Assembly: GCF_001542775.1 (NCBI RefSeq)
Contig: NZ_CP014145.1
Coordinates: forward strand, 1,798,001 to 1,862,000
DNA length: 64,000 nucleotides
Reading direction: 5' to 3'
Source of the DNA: Microterricola viridarii
GTDB taxonomy: Bacteria > Actinomycetota > Actinomycetes > Actinomycetales > Microbacteriaceae
Part shown: positions 43,084 to 53,713 of the stretch, in pieces
Numbering within the stretch: position 1 is the first letter of the stretch
Layout: every line of letters begins with the position of its first letter
Program-made: the position numbers and the translations under genes
Notes under the pieces: model-generated
Database searches by the model: none
What the model was told of the DNA's origin: nothing
What the model saw: the letters and a program-made list of their open reading frames with translations, nothing else

Positions 43084-44808
43084 TCAGGCCAGGAAGAACA
43101 GTTGGGTGAGCGGCAGCGACTCGGCCGGTTCGATGGTGGCCAGTGTGCCGTCGTAGGTGACCTTGTACGTCTCCGGGTCGACCTCGATCTTCGGCATCGC
43201 GTCGTTGCGCACCATGTTCGCCTTGCCGAGCTCCCTGGTGCGCCGCACCGGCAGCACCTGGCTCTCCAAGTGCAGCTTCTCCGGCACCCCTTTGTCGATG
43301 GCGGCCTTCGACATGAAGGTGATGCGCGTGCTGCGCTGGGCCTTGCCGTAGGCGCCGAACATCGGCCGGTAGTAGACCGGTTGCGGGGTGGGCAGCGAGG
43401 CGTTGGGGTCACCCATCACCGACCAGTTGATCAGGCCGCCCTTCACGATCAGCTTCGGCTTGACGGCGAAGGAGTCCACCGGCCAGAGCACGATGTCGGC
43501 GACCTTGCCGGTCTCCAACGATCCGATGTAATCCGAGACACCCTGAGCGATCGCGGGATTGATCGTGATCTTCGCCAAGTAGCGCAGCACCCGGAAGTTG
43601 TCGTGCTCCGGCGGGTCCTCCGGCAGCTTGCCCCGCTTGTCCTTGTTGTGGTGGGCCACTTGGAAGGTGCGCAGGAACGACTCCCCCACTCGCCCCATCG
43701 CCTGCGAGTCCGACGACACGATCGACAGCACGCCGAGATCGTGCAGCACCGTCTCAGCCGCGATGGTCTCGGCGCGCACGCGGGAGTCGGCGAAGGAGAC
43801 GTCCTCGGGGATGTCGTGCGAGAGGTGGTGGCAGACCATCACCATGTCGAGCAGCTCGTCCACCGAGTTCACCGTGTACGGCAGGGTCGGGTTCGTCGAG
43901 GCCGGGAGCACGTTCGGGTGACCGGCCACGCGCAGGATGTCGGGGGCGTGCCCGCCGCCGGCTCCCTCCGAGTGGTACGTGTGGATGGTGCGCCCGTTGA
44001 TGGCGTCGAGGGTGTTCTCCACGAAACCGGCCTCGTTGAGGCTGTCGGTGTGCACGGTGATCTGCACGTCATACTTGTCGGCCACGTCGAGCGCCATGCT
44101 GAGTGCGGCCGGCGTCGCGCCGTAGTCCTCGTGCACTTTGAGGCCGGCGGCGCCCGCCTCGATCTGCTCGATCAGCGCCTCCGGCCGCGAGCCGTTGCCC
44201 TTGCCGCAGAATCCCGTGTTCACCGACAGTGCCTCCGCCGATTCGAGCAGGCGGTGCATGTTCCAGACACCGGGGGTCGTGGTGACGCCGTTGGTGCCGT
44301 CGGTCGGACCTGTGCCGCCGCCGAACAGCGTCGTGATGCCGTTGGAGAGCGCCGCCTCCGCCTGCTGCGGCGAGATGAAGTGCACGTGCGAGTCGATGCC
44401 GCCTGCGGTGGCGATGAGGTGTTCACCGGCCAGCAGCTCGGTGCCGGGCCCGACGACGAGGTGGGGGTCGACGCCGCTCTGCGTGTGCGGGTTGCCCGCT
44501 TTGCCGATGCCCGCGATCTTGCCGTCGCGGATGCCGATGTCACCCTTGATGACGCCCAGGATCGGGTCGAGGATGATGGCGTTGGTGATCACAAGGTCGA
44601 GCACGCCCTGGGCGTCGGTGGCCTGTGGGTCAGCCGCCATCCCGTCTCGCCCGGTCTTGCCGCCGCCGTAAACGACCTCGTCGCCGTAGTGGCCCTCCGC
44701 GTAGTCCTTCTCGATCTGGATCACGAGGTTCGTGTCGGCCAGTTGCACCCGGTCTCCGACTGTCGGGCCGAAAAGGTCCGTGTATTGCTTGCGCGAGATG
44801 ATCGCCAT
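43084..44808 (-). CDS. ureC: Urease subunit alpha
   Basis: A 574-residue catalytic subunit that hydrolyses urea to ammonia and carbamate. The nickel ligands are seen: His141 and His143 in [12 protein letters not shown], the carbamylated Lys224 in [14 protein letters not shown], His253 in TVHTDSLNE, His279 in [11 protein letters not shown], and the Asp in [13 protein letters not shown]. The flap region with [19 protein letters not shown] (split) includes the conserved catalytic His. Length is normal. The ATG overlaps the ureB stop. Confidence 0.98.
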   Translation of the reverse strand: MAIISRKQYTDLFGPTVGDRVQLADTNLVIQIEKDYAEGHYGDEVVYGGGKTGRDGMAADPQATDAQGVLDLVITNAIILDPILGVIKGDIGIRDGKIAGIGKAGNPHTQSGVDPHLVVGPGTELLAGEHLIATAGGIDSHVHFISPQQAEAALSNGITTLFGGGTGPTDGTNGVTTTPGVWNMHRLLESAEALSVNTGFCGKGNGSRPEALIEQIEAGAAGLKVHEDYGATPAALSMALDVADKYDVQITVHTDSLNEAGFVENTLDAINGRTIHTYHSEGAGGGHAPDILRVAGHPNVLPASTNPTLPYTVNSVDELLDMVMVCHHLSHDIPEDVSFADSRVRAETIAAETVLHDLGVLSIVSSDSQAMGRVGESFLRTFQVAHHNKDKRGKLPEDPPEHDNFRVLRYLAKITINPAIAQGVSDYIGSLETGKVADIVLWPVDSFAVKPKLIVKGGLINWSVMGDPNASLPTPQPVYYRPMFGAYGKAQRSTRITFMSKAAIDKGVPEKLHLESQVLPVRRTRELGKANMVRNDAMPKIEVDPETYKVTYDGTLATIEPAESLPLTQLFFLA

Positions 44809-45266
44809 TACTTCGTCCCCTTTTTCGCCGTGCTGCCCGTCGTTTTGCCGGCCGCGGTCTTGCTCCGTTGGGCGGCGTTGGGGCGTGTGGTTGGTTTGCC
44901 GTTCTTGTAGCCGAGCTCCTTCATCCGCGCGATCGCCTGGATCTTCGTGTCCTCCGAGTCCAGCCCGCCGTTGACGAGGTTGTTGAAGCCGATGATGTGG
45001 CGCGTGCCCGCATAGGCGGTGAGCGTCACCTCCTTGGTGTCGCCCGGTTCGAAGCGGATGCCCGTGCCCGCCGGGATATCCAGGTGACTGCCATACGCCT
45101 TCTCGCGCTCGAACAGGAGCGCTTTGTTCACCTCGAAGAAGTGGAAGTGCGATCCGACCTGCACCGCGCGATCGCCGGTGTTGCTCACCGTGAGCGTGAC
45201 GGTGTCGCGGCCGGCGTTGATCTCGATCTCATCGCTCATGTGATCGTATTTCGGGCTACCTAGCAT
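44808..45266 (-). CDS. ureB: Urease subunit beta
   Basis: A 152-residue structural subunit. [19 protein letters not shown] is the hallmark, followed by [20 protein letters not shown]. The C-terminus after residue 125 is a Lys/Thr/Ala-rich extension absent from typical UreB (about 100-125 residues). The ATG at 45266 has GGAAGGAAG; the stop overlaps the ureC start. It is separated from ureA by the CbiX-like gene. Confidence 0.96.
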   Translation of the reverse strand: MLGSPKYDHMSDEIEINAGRDTVTLTVSNTGDRAVQVGSHFHFFEVNKALLFEREKAYGSHLDIPAGTGIRFEPGDTKEVTLTAYAGTRHIIGFNNLVNGGLDSEDTKIQAIARMKELGYKNGKPTTRPNAAQRSKTAAGKTTGSTAKKGTK

Positions 45267-45285
45267 GGTGTTCTTCCTTCCGCAG

Positions 45286-46206
45286 TCACTGCGTGTGAGT
45301 CAGGGACATCTCCGGGTGGCTGCCGCCGGCAGCCTCGGGGTGGTGGTGGCCCGTCTCCGAGTGGTCGTGAGTGTGCGCGACGCCGCGGCCGTCGCCGTGG
45401 CTGTGCGTGTGGGTGTGCCCGGCGCCCTCCGTGGCGTCGAAGGCGTGCGAGTGCGCGTAGCCATGGCCGTGATCTGCGGCGAGACCGGCGGTGATGCCGT
45501 CGTCTCCGTGGCGCAGCCCGTGCACGGCGTCGGCCACGCGGTCACGGATGACGCGCAGCACCGCCTGCTCAGACACCAGCGGCCCGTAGAACGCAGCCCC
45601 GGCGAAGTCGCCGTCACCGAACGGCACCGTGCTTGAGCGTTGGAACCCGGCCGGCACGACGACAGCCTCCGGATGCCCGAGCAGCCGGAGCCTCTGCAAC
45701 GACGCGAGCAGATCGCCTTGTCCCGCGACGGCAACAGCCTCAACCTCGTTCCCCGCCCCGTGGGTGCGCACCAGGTGCGCGATGCGGTGCAGTTCTGCGT
45801 CGTCGAACGGGTTCGCCGCCTCGGCCGCGATCAGCATGGCCGCCTCGGGCGAGCGCCGACGCACCTCGACCGCCGCAGCGCGCAGCCAAGCTGTGAGGTG
45901 ATCGAGCGTGCCGAAGTCCGCGGCGAGCGCGAGCCTGCCGGGGTGGAGCGGAGCCAGCCAGCTGAGAGTCTTGGCGGCGTCGGCGACCATCGTCGGGTTC
46001 CGACCGAAGGTGATCGGCACGACCACCACCGGTGCGCCCTCTGGGGCAGAGAGCAGACGGCTGACCGTGTTGCTCAGAGCGCGCCCTGACGCACTGACCT
46101 GAGTCGCAGGCAGCTGGTCAAGAAACGGGAGGAGGTCCGCGCCGTTCGCACTCTCGTGCCCACCGACCAGCACCACCGAGGCGGGTGAGTCGGTCGGCCG
46201 AGCCAT
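45286..46206 (-). CDS. CbiX-like protein with His-rich tail, inside the urease operon
   Basis: A 306-residue protein. The N-terminal 230 residues follow the sirohydrochlorin-chelatase (CbiX/CfbA) plan: [12 protein letters not shown] with the metal-binding His17, [20 protein letters not shown], and a second half [20 protein letters not shown]. Where chelatases carry a further His after the second strand, this protein has FGRNP, so chelatase activity is doubtful. The last 62 residues hold 16 His in HTHTHSHG- and GHHHPE-type runs, like the tails of nickel-binding UreE or HypB. The gene lies between ureA and ureB with gaps of 1 and 19 bases. The operon has no ureE. Nickel storage or delivery to UreG is the best inference. 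Confidence 0.82.
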   Translation of the reverse strand: MARPTDSPASVVLVGGHESANGADLLPFLDQLPATQVSASGRALSNTVSRLLSAPEGAPVVVVPITFGRNPTMVADAAKTLSWLAPLHPGRLALAADFGTLDHLTAWLRAAAVEVRRRSPEAAMLIAAEAANPFDDAELHRIAHLVRTHGAGNEVEAVAVAGQGDLLASLQRLRLLGHPEAVVVPAGFQRSSTVPFGDGDFAGAAFYGPLVSEQAVLRVIRDRVADAVHGLRHGDDGITAGLAADHGHGYAHSHAFDATEGAGHTHTHSHGDGRGVAHTHDHSETGHHHPEAAGGSHPEMSLTHTQ

Positions 46207-46207
46207 C

Positions 46208-46513
46208 TCAGGCGCCGACCGGGTCGTGGCAGGAGACCAGCTTGCTCCCGTCGGGGAACGTCGCCTCCACCTGGAGCAGCGAGAGGCGCTCTCGCACGCC
46301 GCCCATGCAATCGCCCTCCGTGACGATGGTCTTGCCCAGCTCCATGCACTCGGCGACAGACCGGCCGTCGCGCGCCCCTTCCAGGATCGCCTCTGTGATC
46401 AGGGCTTGGGCTTCGCTGAGGTTGAGCTTGGTACCGCGGTCGCGACGTTTTCGCGCCAGATCCGCGACTTGGTAGACATACAATTTGTCGATCTCGCGTG
46501 GAGTGAGGTTCAT
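46208..46513 (-). CDS. ureA: Urease subunit gamma
   Basis: A 101-residue structural subunit: MNLTPREIDKLYVYQVADLA, LNLSEAQALITEAILEGARD and VEATFPDGSKLVSCHDPV are diagnostic. The ATG at 46513 matches the family N-terminus; the frame is open upstream but not family-like. It is the first gene of the operon, so the promoter must lie in 46514-46682. Its stop is one base from the CbiX-like start. Confidence 0.97.
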   Translation of the reverse strand: MNLTPREIDKLYVYQVADLARKRRDRGTKLNLSEAQALITEAILEGARDGRSVAECMELGKTIVTEGDCMGGVRERLSLLQVEATFPDGSKLVSCHDPVGA

Positions 46514-46682
46514 GTCGTCCCCGGTTTTCTCGAATCGTCTGCCGGATGGGAATCCCCGACCGGATGCCACACAGGCACCATACGCCGATCACCCAGCCCG
46601 GTCTACACCCTTGAGTAATCCTCAACAGACGGGCATCCAGCCCCCATTCACGGGTGCAGCGTGCTCGAGATCGGCCGTCGTT

Positions 46683-49600
46683 CTAGCGCAGAGTGTGACG
46701 TTGGACGAAGCCAAGTGACTGCGGCACGAAGTCCCCGACCATCAGTGCAACCAGTTGGTTTGTCCGTGCGAGGGCTCGCAGCGCGGCCTCCACCGCGCCC
46801 GGCTCGTCGCCGTCGCCCAACTCGTCGATGCCGATCTCGGGGTCGACCGGCCCTGGAGTACGACCGTCGAAGGCCGCGGTGAGTGCGGCGAAGTTCTGCG
46901 CGGTCGCCGCCTCGAGTTGAGCCCATTGCTCGGCGGTGACCCCCGCCTGCACCGGGCTGCCACGCAGCGTCGCCCGCACGAGGTGCCTGGCGTAGTACTG
47001 CAACTCCCAGAACTCCGAGAGCAGAGTCTCGATGCCGGCGGGATCGAATGCTCCGGATGCTCGCCGCAGCGGGGCGGCGCTGGCCTGCACGGCGCGCTGT
47101 TGCTGCGCGACGGCCTGCTCGCCGCGGGTCAGTGCGGCGACATCGGCGTCGGTCGCGGCCTGCCCCTTCCGCCACACGTCCAGTGCCACGCCGGTGACGT
47201 CCTCGATGCTGCCAATCAGTTTCATCGCTTGCGCGGCGAACTTCGTGCGCGTGTGCGTTGGCAACACGATTGCGGCGATGAGCAGTGCGACGACGGCACC
47301 GATCACCGTCTCCACGATACGCACCCCGATCGCCTCGGTGCTGAGCCGGCCGAGGAACTCGTACAACTGCGCAAACATCATTGTCTGCCAGAAGCTGGTC
47401 AGCGGCGACGAGGTCGAGCGGAAGTAGCTGGAGGCGAAGACGCAAAGGGCCAGCACGGGCAGGAGCACGGCGGGGTGGGAGCCGGCCGTGATCGCAATGC
47501 CGAAGCCGACTGTTGCGCCGGCGATCGTTCCGACGATCTTCTGCGCCCCCTTCACGAAGGTCTCGCCGTCGCTGCCCCCGATCGTCTGGTAGGCGGGCAT
47601 CGCCGCCCAGTACTGGTGGGTCGTCGACACGAGGGAGCCGAAGCCGAGCGCGATGCCCGTCGAGAGGGCGGCCTGAATGGCGCGTCGCCAGATCGCGGCG
47701 GATTCCCCGCTGTCGCCCGCCGTTGCGCCCTCGTGCGCGCTCTGGTGGTGAGGGCCGGACTCACCCCCGTCTGCGGCCGCCTGGACCCCGTCGGCCAGAA
47801 TGGCGTCCAGCTCGGTGTCGTCTGCGGCGGTGTCAGCAGTGGTGGTGTCATCGGTCGCGGTGCCATCAAACGCGGCGCTCTCTCTCGCAGTACGCTCCGC
47901 GGCGTTCTCGTCAGCCAGCGCCGTGCTATCCGGCGCCGCCACCTCCTCAGCCCCGGGCTGGCCTGCCCCGGCGGGGCGGAGCACGAGGTCGGCCGCCCGC
48001 GCCGAGTACAGGTCGTCACTGGCCTGCTGGAGCTCGAACGCCGCTGCATAAACCCGCCGGGCCGGCCGCGGCCAGTGCGCCGGGGCGATGGGCGACTGGA
48101 GCGCTTCGGCCGCCGAGCGGTTGGGCGGCCCGCCGGGGCTTCGGGTGGCATCGGCATCGTCCGCATCGTCCGGGCTGCCCTTGCCTGTGGTGTGCCCGGC
48201 CGCTCCTACCCACGCGGGATCAGCGGGGTATCCGGCGACGTGCTTCTGCACGGTCTGCAACGCACCCGCCAGGCGGGCACGCACCTCGATCGGGATACCG
48301 GCGCCGGTGGCCGAGCGCGCGGCAACGGCGAGGTTCGCCAGCGCAAGTTCTGCGGTGTGCACCCTGGTGCGCAACACCTGGGCCTGTTGCGCCGTCAGAC
48401 CGACATCCGGATCGTCCGCAGTGAGTTGGGCCACCAGGAATGCCGCCGTATGGTGGCTCTGCCGCAACTCAGTGCGTGTTCGGCGTTGCAGGTCGGGATC
48501 CCACCGGGCGGCAGACACGGTGTCGATGAGGGGCTCCAACGAGTGCAGGATGCGCTGCTCGAACGCGAACACACCGCCGCGCACCACGCGGGCATGCGCG
48601 CCCCTGTTCGGCAAGAGGGCGACCAGCACCGAGCACAACACGCCGACGAGCGCGGCCAGCGAGAATGGCAGGAACTCTGCGGGCTTCAGGCCCAGCAGCA
48701 GGGTGAAGTAGAAGCTGACGAACAGCAGCTGGCCGAGCCCGCCCAGCTGGCGGCCGAAACGCGAAAGTGCGACGCCCACGAATGCCAACAGGGCCAGCGT
48801 CACCGTGACAGGGATCGGGTCGCGCGGCACGACGATGCTGAGCCCGATGGCCAGCATCGCGGGGACGATCGTCAGCAACCCACCCAGCCGTTTCAGACCC
48901 TGGCCGGTGCCGGCAGCTGCCGCCGCGGCCCCGGTGAACATGGCGAGCATGCCACCGAAGACAGCAGCGGGCATCAGAGGCAGGCTCAGCGCACTGAGCA
49001 CGCCGACGAGCACAGCCACGGCCAGCACGGCGGCACCGAGAGCGCGCGCGGCTGCGATCAGGCGCATGTATCCGGGATCGATCAGCGTGACCCTGCGCCC
49101 GATGAACGCCCGCAGCCCCGTTTCGCGGCCGCGCGGCGTCGCCACGTTCGGCGCAGGGGCCAGCACAGCGGCGGGCGCCTGATCGGCCGGGTCGTCGTAC
49201 ACCGGCTGGTAGTCGAGGTCCCGCGAGACGGCCGCACTGAACTGCTCGGCGCGGTAGGCGAAGGGCAACCAGTGCACGTAGCGGTTGTAGGCCTCCCGCA
49301 CATCCGCAATCGGCGTCCCACCGACCAGCTCGGCCATCTTGTCGTTCACCTGCACGAAGCGGGACACCCAGGGGTCACCCGGTTCTTGAACGCGGGCCCA
49401 GCGGCGGCGGGCATGCTTCGCCCGATCCGTTTCGACCTGCAGCTGCGCGGCGAAGTCCCCCGCACTGACGGTTTGCGGAACGTCGGTGCTTTGCCATTTC
49501 AACAGCGGATGCATGTACTGCTCGAACTTTTCGAACTGCACCGTCAGCGGCAGCAGCGCCGGCTCCTGGGTGACGGGGTTCGAGCCGGGCAGGCCCCAGC

Positions 49601-50342
49601 GCAGACCACCGATGATTCCGGCCATCATGCGGATCGAGTACGGCAGCGAGAAGGTGTCCCTGCCGCTCTGGAAGTAGTAAGCGGAGTGGTGCAGTCGCAC
49701 ACCGTCGGTGTACGAGCCGAAGGTGTCGGCGATCGACTCCAGGTGCGAGTCGAGGCTGCGGGCCTCACCGCCCGGGAAATACGGCTTCAGGCTGGCGATC
49801 GGTTCGCCGACTCCGCTGCCCGGGCTGAAGAACTGGGCAGACAGAGCACGCAAGCTGCTGATGACGTCGTAGATGCCGAGCAGGAAGGTGAGGATGAGCG
49901 AGACGAGGATCACGCCGTTCAGGCTCTCGACAATGGAGAGCGCGCGCAGGAAGTCGGTGTTCGGCGAGAGCTGTGATGTACCGACGGTCGCCAGCTGTGC
50001 CGCGCTGAAGTAGACGGCGCCGAAGAAGCCGCCGTTCACACCCGAGTATTGGAAGTTGCTGCCTTCCATGTTCCCGAGGTAGATCAGCGCATACCCGAGG
50101 ATCACCCCGCCGATCCAGGCGAACACGGTCACCATGATCTGCAGCCCGGTGACCTGGCGGAGCACGAGGGGGCGCCAACGGCGGGCGAGGCGCCGGGTGA
50201 GGCGCCGGGTGAGCATCCACTGCCACGACGCGAGCCGGCCGGCGAAGAAGCCGGCCTCGTCGTAATTGAGTGCAGTGAGGAAGACGTCGAGGAGGGTTAC
50301 CCCCAAGATTAGGATTCCGAGGCCAACCCAGAAGGCGTCCAC
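46683..50342 (-). CDS. Giant FUSC-family protein fused to a potassium-channel-like module
   Basis: A 1219-residue membrane protein. Residues 1-170 look like a two-helix potassium channel: outer helix VGLGILILGVTLLDVFLTAL, a third helix ILGYALIYLGN, pore loop FSAAQLATVGTSQLSPNTDF at 112-131 and inner helix IVESLNGVILVSLILTFLLG. The filter reads TVGTSQ in place of TVGYGD. About 430-600 is a first block of six helices and about 890-1020 a second (FUSC/aromatic-acid exporter type), separated by acidic low-complexity sequence at 770-880. The function may be efflux or volume control. It is transcribed toward the urease operon promoter. Domain borders are by eye. Confidence 0.8.
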   Translation of the reverse strand: MDAFWVGLGILILGVTLLDVFLTALNYDEAGFFAGRLASWQWMLTRRLTRRLARRWRPLVLRQVTGLQIMVTVFAWIGGVILGYALIYLGNMEGSNFQYSGVNGGFFGAVYFSAAQLATVGTSQLSPNTDFLRALSIVESLNGVILVSLILTFLLGIYDVISSLRALSAQFFSPGSGVGEPIASLKPYFPGGEARSLDSHLESIADTFGSYTDGVRLHHSAYYFQSGRDTFSLPYSIRMMAGIIGGLRWGLPGSNPVTQEPALLPLTVQFEKFEQYMHPLLKWQSTDVPQTVSAGDFAAQLQVETDRAKHARRRWARVQEPGDPWVSRFVQVNDKMAELVGGTPIADVREAYNRYVHWLPFAYRAEQFSAAVSRDLDYQPVYDDPADQAPAAVLAPAPNVATPRGRETGLRAFIGRRVTLIDPGYMRLIAAARALGAAVLAVAVLVGVLSALSLPLMPAAVFGGMLAMFTGAAAAAAGTGQGLKRLGGLLTIVPAMLAIGLSIVVPRDPIPVTVTLALLAFVGVALSRFGRQLGGLGQLLFVSFYFTLLLGLKPAEFLPFSLAALVGVLCSVLVALLPNRGAHARVVRGGVFAFEQRILHSLEPLIDTVSAARWDPDLQRRTRTELRQSHHTAAFLVAQLTADDPDVGLTAQQAQVLRTRVHTAELALANLAVAARSATGAGIPIEVRARLAGALQTVQKHVAGYPADPAWVGAAGHTTGKGSPDDADDADATRSPGGPPNRSAAEALQSPIAPAHWPRPARRVYAAAFELQQASDDLYSARAADLVLRPAGAGQPGAEEVAAPDSTALADENAAERTARESAAFDGTATDDTTTADTAADDTELDAILADGVQAAADGGESGPHHQSAHEGATAGDSGESAAIWRRAIQAALSTGIALGFGSLVSTTHQYWAAMPAYQTIGGSDGETFVKGAQKIVGTIAGATVGFGIAITAGSHPAVLLPVLALCVFASSYFRSTSSPLTSFWQTMMFAQLYEFLGRLSTEAIGVRIVETVIGAVVALLIAAIVLPTHTRTKFAAQAMKLIGSIEDVTGVALDVWRKGQAATDADVAALTRGEQAVAQQQRAVQASAAPLRRASGAFDPAGIETLLSEFWELQYYARHLVRATLRGSPVQAGVTAEQWAQLEAATAQNFAALTAAFDGRTPGPVDPEIGIDELGDGDEPGAVEAALRALARTNQLVALMVGDFVPQSLGFVQRHTLR

Positions 50343-50380
50343 GCGCCCAGCCTAGGCGGCTGGACGCGTGAAGCCGAGGC

Positions 50381-51889
50381 CTAGCGTGCTCTTTTTTCCC
50401 TGACGCGCATGTTGACGAAGATCGGGGTGCCGGCAAAGCCGTAGATCTCGCGCAGACGGCGCTGGATGTAGCGACGGTAACCGGGGTCAAGGAACCCGGT
50501 CGTGAACAGCACGAATGTCGGCGGGCGGCTGGAGACCTGGGTGCCGAACAGGATGCGCGGCTGCTTGCCGCCGCGGACGGGGTGCGGGTGCGCTGCGGTG
50601 AGCTCGGCCAGGAAGGCGTTGAACTTGCCGGTTGCGATGCGGGTGTCCCACGACTCGAGGGCGAGCTCCAGGGCCGGAACGAGCTTCTCGAGGTGGCGGC
50701 CGGTGCGGGCCGAGATGTTGACGCGCGGGGCCCACGCCACGTGGGCGAGGTCCTGCTCGATCTCACGCTCAAGGTAGCGGCGGCGGTCGTCGTCCAGCAG
50801 GTCCCACTTGTTGAAGGCGAGCACGAGGGCGCGGCCGGACTCGAGCACCAGGTCGATGATGCGTACGTCCTGCTCGCTGATCTTCTCGCTCACGTCGATG
50901 ACGACGATCGCGACCTCAGCCTTTTCGAGGGCGGTGCTGGTGCGCAGCGAGGCGTAGAAGTCGGCGCCCTGGGAGAGGTGCACGCGGCGGCGGATGCCGG
51001 CGGTGTCGACGAAGCGCCAGATCTTGCCGCCGAGCTCAACCTGCTCGTCGACGGGGTCGCGGGTCGTTCCGGCGAGCTCGTTGACTACAACGCGCTCCTC
51101 ACCGGCCGACTTGTTCAGCAGGCTGGACTTGCCGACGTTCGGGCGGCCGAGGATGGCGACGCGGCGCGGGCCACCCACCTCTTCCTTGGCGACGGCCGAG
51201 ATCAGCGGCAGCTTCTTCAGGACGGCGTCCAGCATGTCGGCGACGCCGCGGCCGTGCAGAGCGGAGACCGGGTAGGGCTCGCCGAGTCCGAGGCTCCACA
51301 GTGCTGCGGCCTCCGGCTCCTGGCGAGCGTCATCGACCTTGTTGGCCAGCAGGAAGACGGGCTTGCCGCTCTTGCGCAGCATGCGCACGACCTGCTCGTC
51401 GGTGGACGTGGCGCCCACCCGGGAGTCGACGACGAACAGCACGACGTCGGAGAGGTCGATGGCGACCTCGGCCTGGGCGGCGACGGAGGCGTCGATGCCC
51501 TTGGCGTCGGGCTCCCAGCCGCCGGTGTCGACGAGGGTGAAGCGGCGGTCGTTCCACTCGCCCTTGTACGAGACGCGGTCGCGGGTGACGCCCGGGGTGT
51601 CCTCCACGACGGCCTCGCGGCGGCCGAGGATGCGGTTGACCAGCGCCGACTTGCCGACGTTCGGTCGGCCGACGATGGCGACGACCGGCAGCGCGGGCAG
51701 GTAGGTGATGGCGTTGGGGTCTTCGGTGACGGCGTCGAGCACGTCGAAGTCGTCGTCTTCGAGCTCGTAGTCGGCGAGCCCCGCGCGCAGCGAGTGGGCG
51801 CGCTGGACGGCGAGGTCCTCGTCGAGCGTGCTCATGCGCTCGGCGAGATCGTCGTTGGCGTCGAAATCGTCGGTGTCGATGTCAGTCAT
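50381..51889 (-). CDS. der: Ribosome biogenesis GTPase Der (EngA)
   Basis: A 502-residue protein with two GTPase domains and a C-terminal KH-like domain, acting in 50S subunit assembly. The first P-loop is [20 protein letters not shown] with DTPGVTRDR and DTGGW; the second is [16 protein letters not shown] with [11 protein letters not shown] and DTAGIRRR; NKxD motifs are NKVD and NKWD. The KH part has [14 protein letters not shown]. An acidic N-terminal extension of 65 residues is usual in actinobacteria. GAGGAG precedes the ATG. It follows cmk, as in most actinobacteria. Confidence 0.97.
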   Translation of the reverse strand: MTDIDTDDFDANDDLAERMSTLDEDLAVQRAHSLRAGLADYELEDDDFDVLDAVTEDPNAITYLPALPVVAIVGRPNVGKSALVNRILGRREAVVEDTPGVTRDRVSYKGEWNDRRFTLVDTGGWEPDAKGIDASVAAQAEVAIDLSDVVLFVVDSRVGATSTDEQVVRMLRKSGKPVFLLANKVDDARQEPEAAALWSLGLGEPYPVSALHGRGVADMLDAVLKKLPLISAVAKEEVGGPRRVAILGRPNVGKSSLLNKSAGEERVVVNELAGTTRDPVDEQVELGGKIWRFVDTAGIRRRVHLSQGADFYASLRTSTALEKAEVAIVVIDVSEKISEQDVRIIDLVLESGRALVLAFNKWDLLDDDRRRYLEREIEQDLAHVAWAPRVNISARTGRHLEKLVPALELALESWDTRIATGKFNAFLAELTAAHPHPVRGGKQPRILFGTQVSSRPPTFVLFTTGFLDPGYRRYIQRRLREIYGFAGTPIFVNMRVREKRAR

Positions 51890-51928
51890 GGATTGTCTCC
51901 TCGGTGGGTCTCTGTGGCCGTGTGGGCT

Positions 51929-52612
51929 CTAGGAGACCGGGGATTGCGTGTCGGCGATCACCGCGATGACGGCATCGACGGTTTCGGCAAAGTTCAGTTC
52001 GGTCGAATCGACCGTGGTCACGCCCTCTGCCGCGTTCAGGAAGTCGACCACGCGGGAATCAGCCTGATCGCGCTTCTTGAGCTCGGCTCCCGCGGTTGCG
52101 GCGGCGTCATCCTGCAGTTCGGCGGACCGTCTGGCCATTCTAGCCTCTTCCGAAGCTGTGAGAAGGATGCGCACCGGGGCGTCCGGCGCGACGACCGTGG
52201 TGATGTCCCGGCCCTCGACCACGACGCCGGGGGCGTCGACGCCGGCGGCGATGCGTCGGAACAGCTGGACCAGGTGCGCGCGCACGGCGGGCACGCGGGC
52301 GATCGCGCTGACCGCAGCACTCACCCGCGGCTCGCGGATGGCGTCGGTCACGTCGGTCTGGCCGACCCGCACGACGTAGGCGTCGGGGTCGGTGGCGATG
52401 AAGTAGTCGAAGTCGTCGAGGGTGCGGATGACGGCATCCGCGTCGTCCTTGTCGACACCGTTCTCCAGTACCAGCCAGGCCAGCGCCCGGTAGGCGGCGC
52501 CGGTGTCGAGGTAGCCGTAGCCGAGGGTGCGGGCGACGGCCTTGCTCACGCTGGACTTGCCGCTGCCGGCTGGGCCGTCGATGGCGACGAAGACGGGGGT
52601 TGAAACAGCCAT
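51929..52612 (-). CDS. cmk: Cytidylate kinase
   Basis: A 227-residue (d)CMP kinase. The P-loop is [33 protein letters not shown] and [20 protein letters not shown] are the substrate-site motifs, with [13 protein letters not shown] as lid. It makes CDP from CMP. It lies between tyrA and der, with the start three bases from the tyrA stop. Confidence 0.97.
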   Translation of the reverse strand: MAVSTPVFVAIDGPAGSGKSSVSKAVARTLGYGYLDTGAAYRALAWLVLENGVDKDDADAVIRTLDDFDYFIATDPDAYVVRVGQTDVTDAIREPRVSAAVSAIARVPAVRAHLVQLFRRIAAGVDAPGVVVEGRDITTVVAPDAPVRILLTASEEARMARRSAELQDDAAATAGAELKKRDQADSRVVDFLNAAEGVTTVDSTELNFAETVDAVIAVIADTQSPVS

Positions 52613-52615
52613 GCT

Positions 52616-53713
52616 TTAGCCTGCAATCCGCCAGCCGCGGGCGACCAGCTCGGTGGTGAGGCGTTCGACTGCCTCGGGAACTACGGAGATCTCGGCCAGG
52701 CCGACCTGTACGCCCTGCGCGTGCTCGAGGCGGAGGTCCTCGAGGTTGACGCCGATCTCGCCGATCTCGTGCAGCAGGCGGGCCAGCTGTCCGGGGGTGT
52801 CATCGACCATCACGATCATGGTCGAGAAGCGCTTGTCGATGCCGTGCTTGCCGGGCAGCCGGGCCACGCCGGTGTTGCCGCCAGCGATCTCCTCGGCCAC
52901 GCGGCGGCGGGCGCCGGGGGCGTTGACGTCTTCCAGCGCCTCGATGAAGCGGTCGAGGTCCTCGCGGTAGGCGGTGAGGATCTCGCGCACCGGGGTGGAG
53001 TTCGCGCCGAGGATCTGCACCCAGAGCTCTGGGTCGCTGGCGGCGACGCGGGTGACGTCGCGCAGGCCCTGGCCGGCGAGGTTGACCGAGGCACTCGGCG
53101 CGTCGACGAGGCGGCGGGCCATCAGGCTAGACACGACCTGGGGCACGTGCGAGATCAGGGCGACGCCGCGGTCGTGCTCCTCGGCGCTCATCTCGACGAG
53201 GGTGGCGCCAAGGTCGAGGATGAGGTCGTCGATGGCGCTGGCCCGCTTGTACGAGATGGCGTCGTGGCCGGCGACCACCCAAGGGCGGCCGACGAAGAGG
53301 TCGGCGCGGCCGGCGAGGGGGCCGCCGCGCTCCCGCCCGGCCATCGGGTGCGAGCCGACGTAGCGGGACACGTCGGCGCCACGCGCGATGAGGCTGTCCA
53401 GAATCTGCAGCTTGACGCTGGCGACGTCGGTGACGATCGCGTCCGGGTAATCGGCGAGCTCGCGCTCGACGACGTCGGCGGTCACGTCCGGCGGAACGGC
53501 GACGACAATCAGCTGCGGGGCGTCGCCTGCTGTGGCGGGGCGCCCGGCGCCGAGGTCGGTGGCGATGCTCACGTTTGTCGGCGAGGCGTCAGCGAGGAAG
53601 ACCTCGATGCCGCGGGCGCGCAGGCCGAGGCCAACGCTGGTGCCGAGCAGGCCGGCGCCGACGACGCGCACCGGGCCGGCGAGCCGGCTCTCTGCGTTGG
53701 GGTTCACTGCCAT
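52616..53713 (-). CDS. tyrA: Prephenate dehydrogenase
   Basis: A 365-residue NAD-dependent enzyme of tyrosine synthesis. VRVVGAGLLGTSVGLGLRAR is the cofactor motif; VGSHPMAGRERGGPLAGRADLF (split) and the catalytic His in ALISHVPQVVSSLMA follow. Residues about 285-365 form an ACT domain (MIVMVDDTPGQLARLLHEIG), a likely tyrosine feedback site. The ATG at 53713 overlaps the rluB stop by one base; a GTG at 53716 is an alternative. Confidence 0.95.
   Translation of the reverse strand: MAVNPNAESRLAGPVRVVGAGLLGTSVGLGLRARGIEVFLADASPTNVSIATDLGAGRPATAGDAPQLIVVAVPPDVTADVVERELADYPDAIVTDVASVKLQILDSLIARGADVSRYVGSHPMAGRERGGPLAGRADLFVGRPWVVAGHDAISYKRASAIDDLILDLGATLVEMSAEEHDRGVALISHVPQVVSSLMARRLVDAPSASVNLAGQGLRDVTRVAASDPELWVQILGANSTPVREILTAYREDLDRFIEALEDVNAPGARRRVAEEIAGGNTGVARLPGKHGIDKRFSTMIVMVDDTPGQLARLLHEIGEIGVNLEDLRLEHAQGVQVGLAEISVVPEAVERLTTELVARGWRIAG

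Noticed and set aside
46755..49976. A 1073-residue plus-strand reading frame
   Set aside because: It is the antisense of the FUSC protein, Arg/Gly/Gln-rich, with no ribosome site or family pattern; a product of high GC.
50582..52603. A 673-residue plus-strand reading frame
   Set aside because: Antisense of der and cmk with shadow-type composition.
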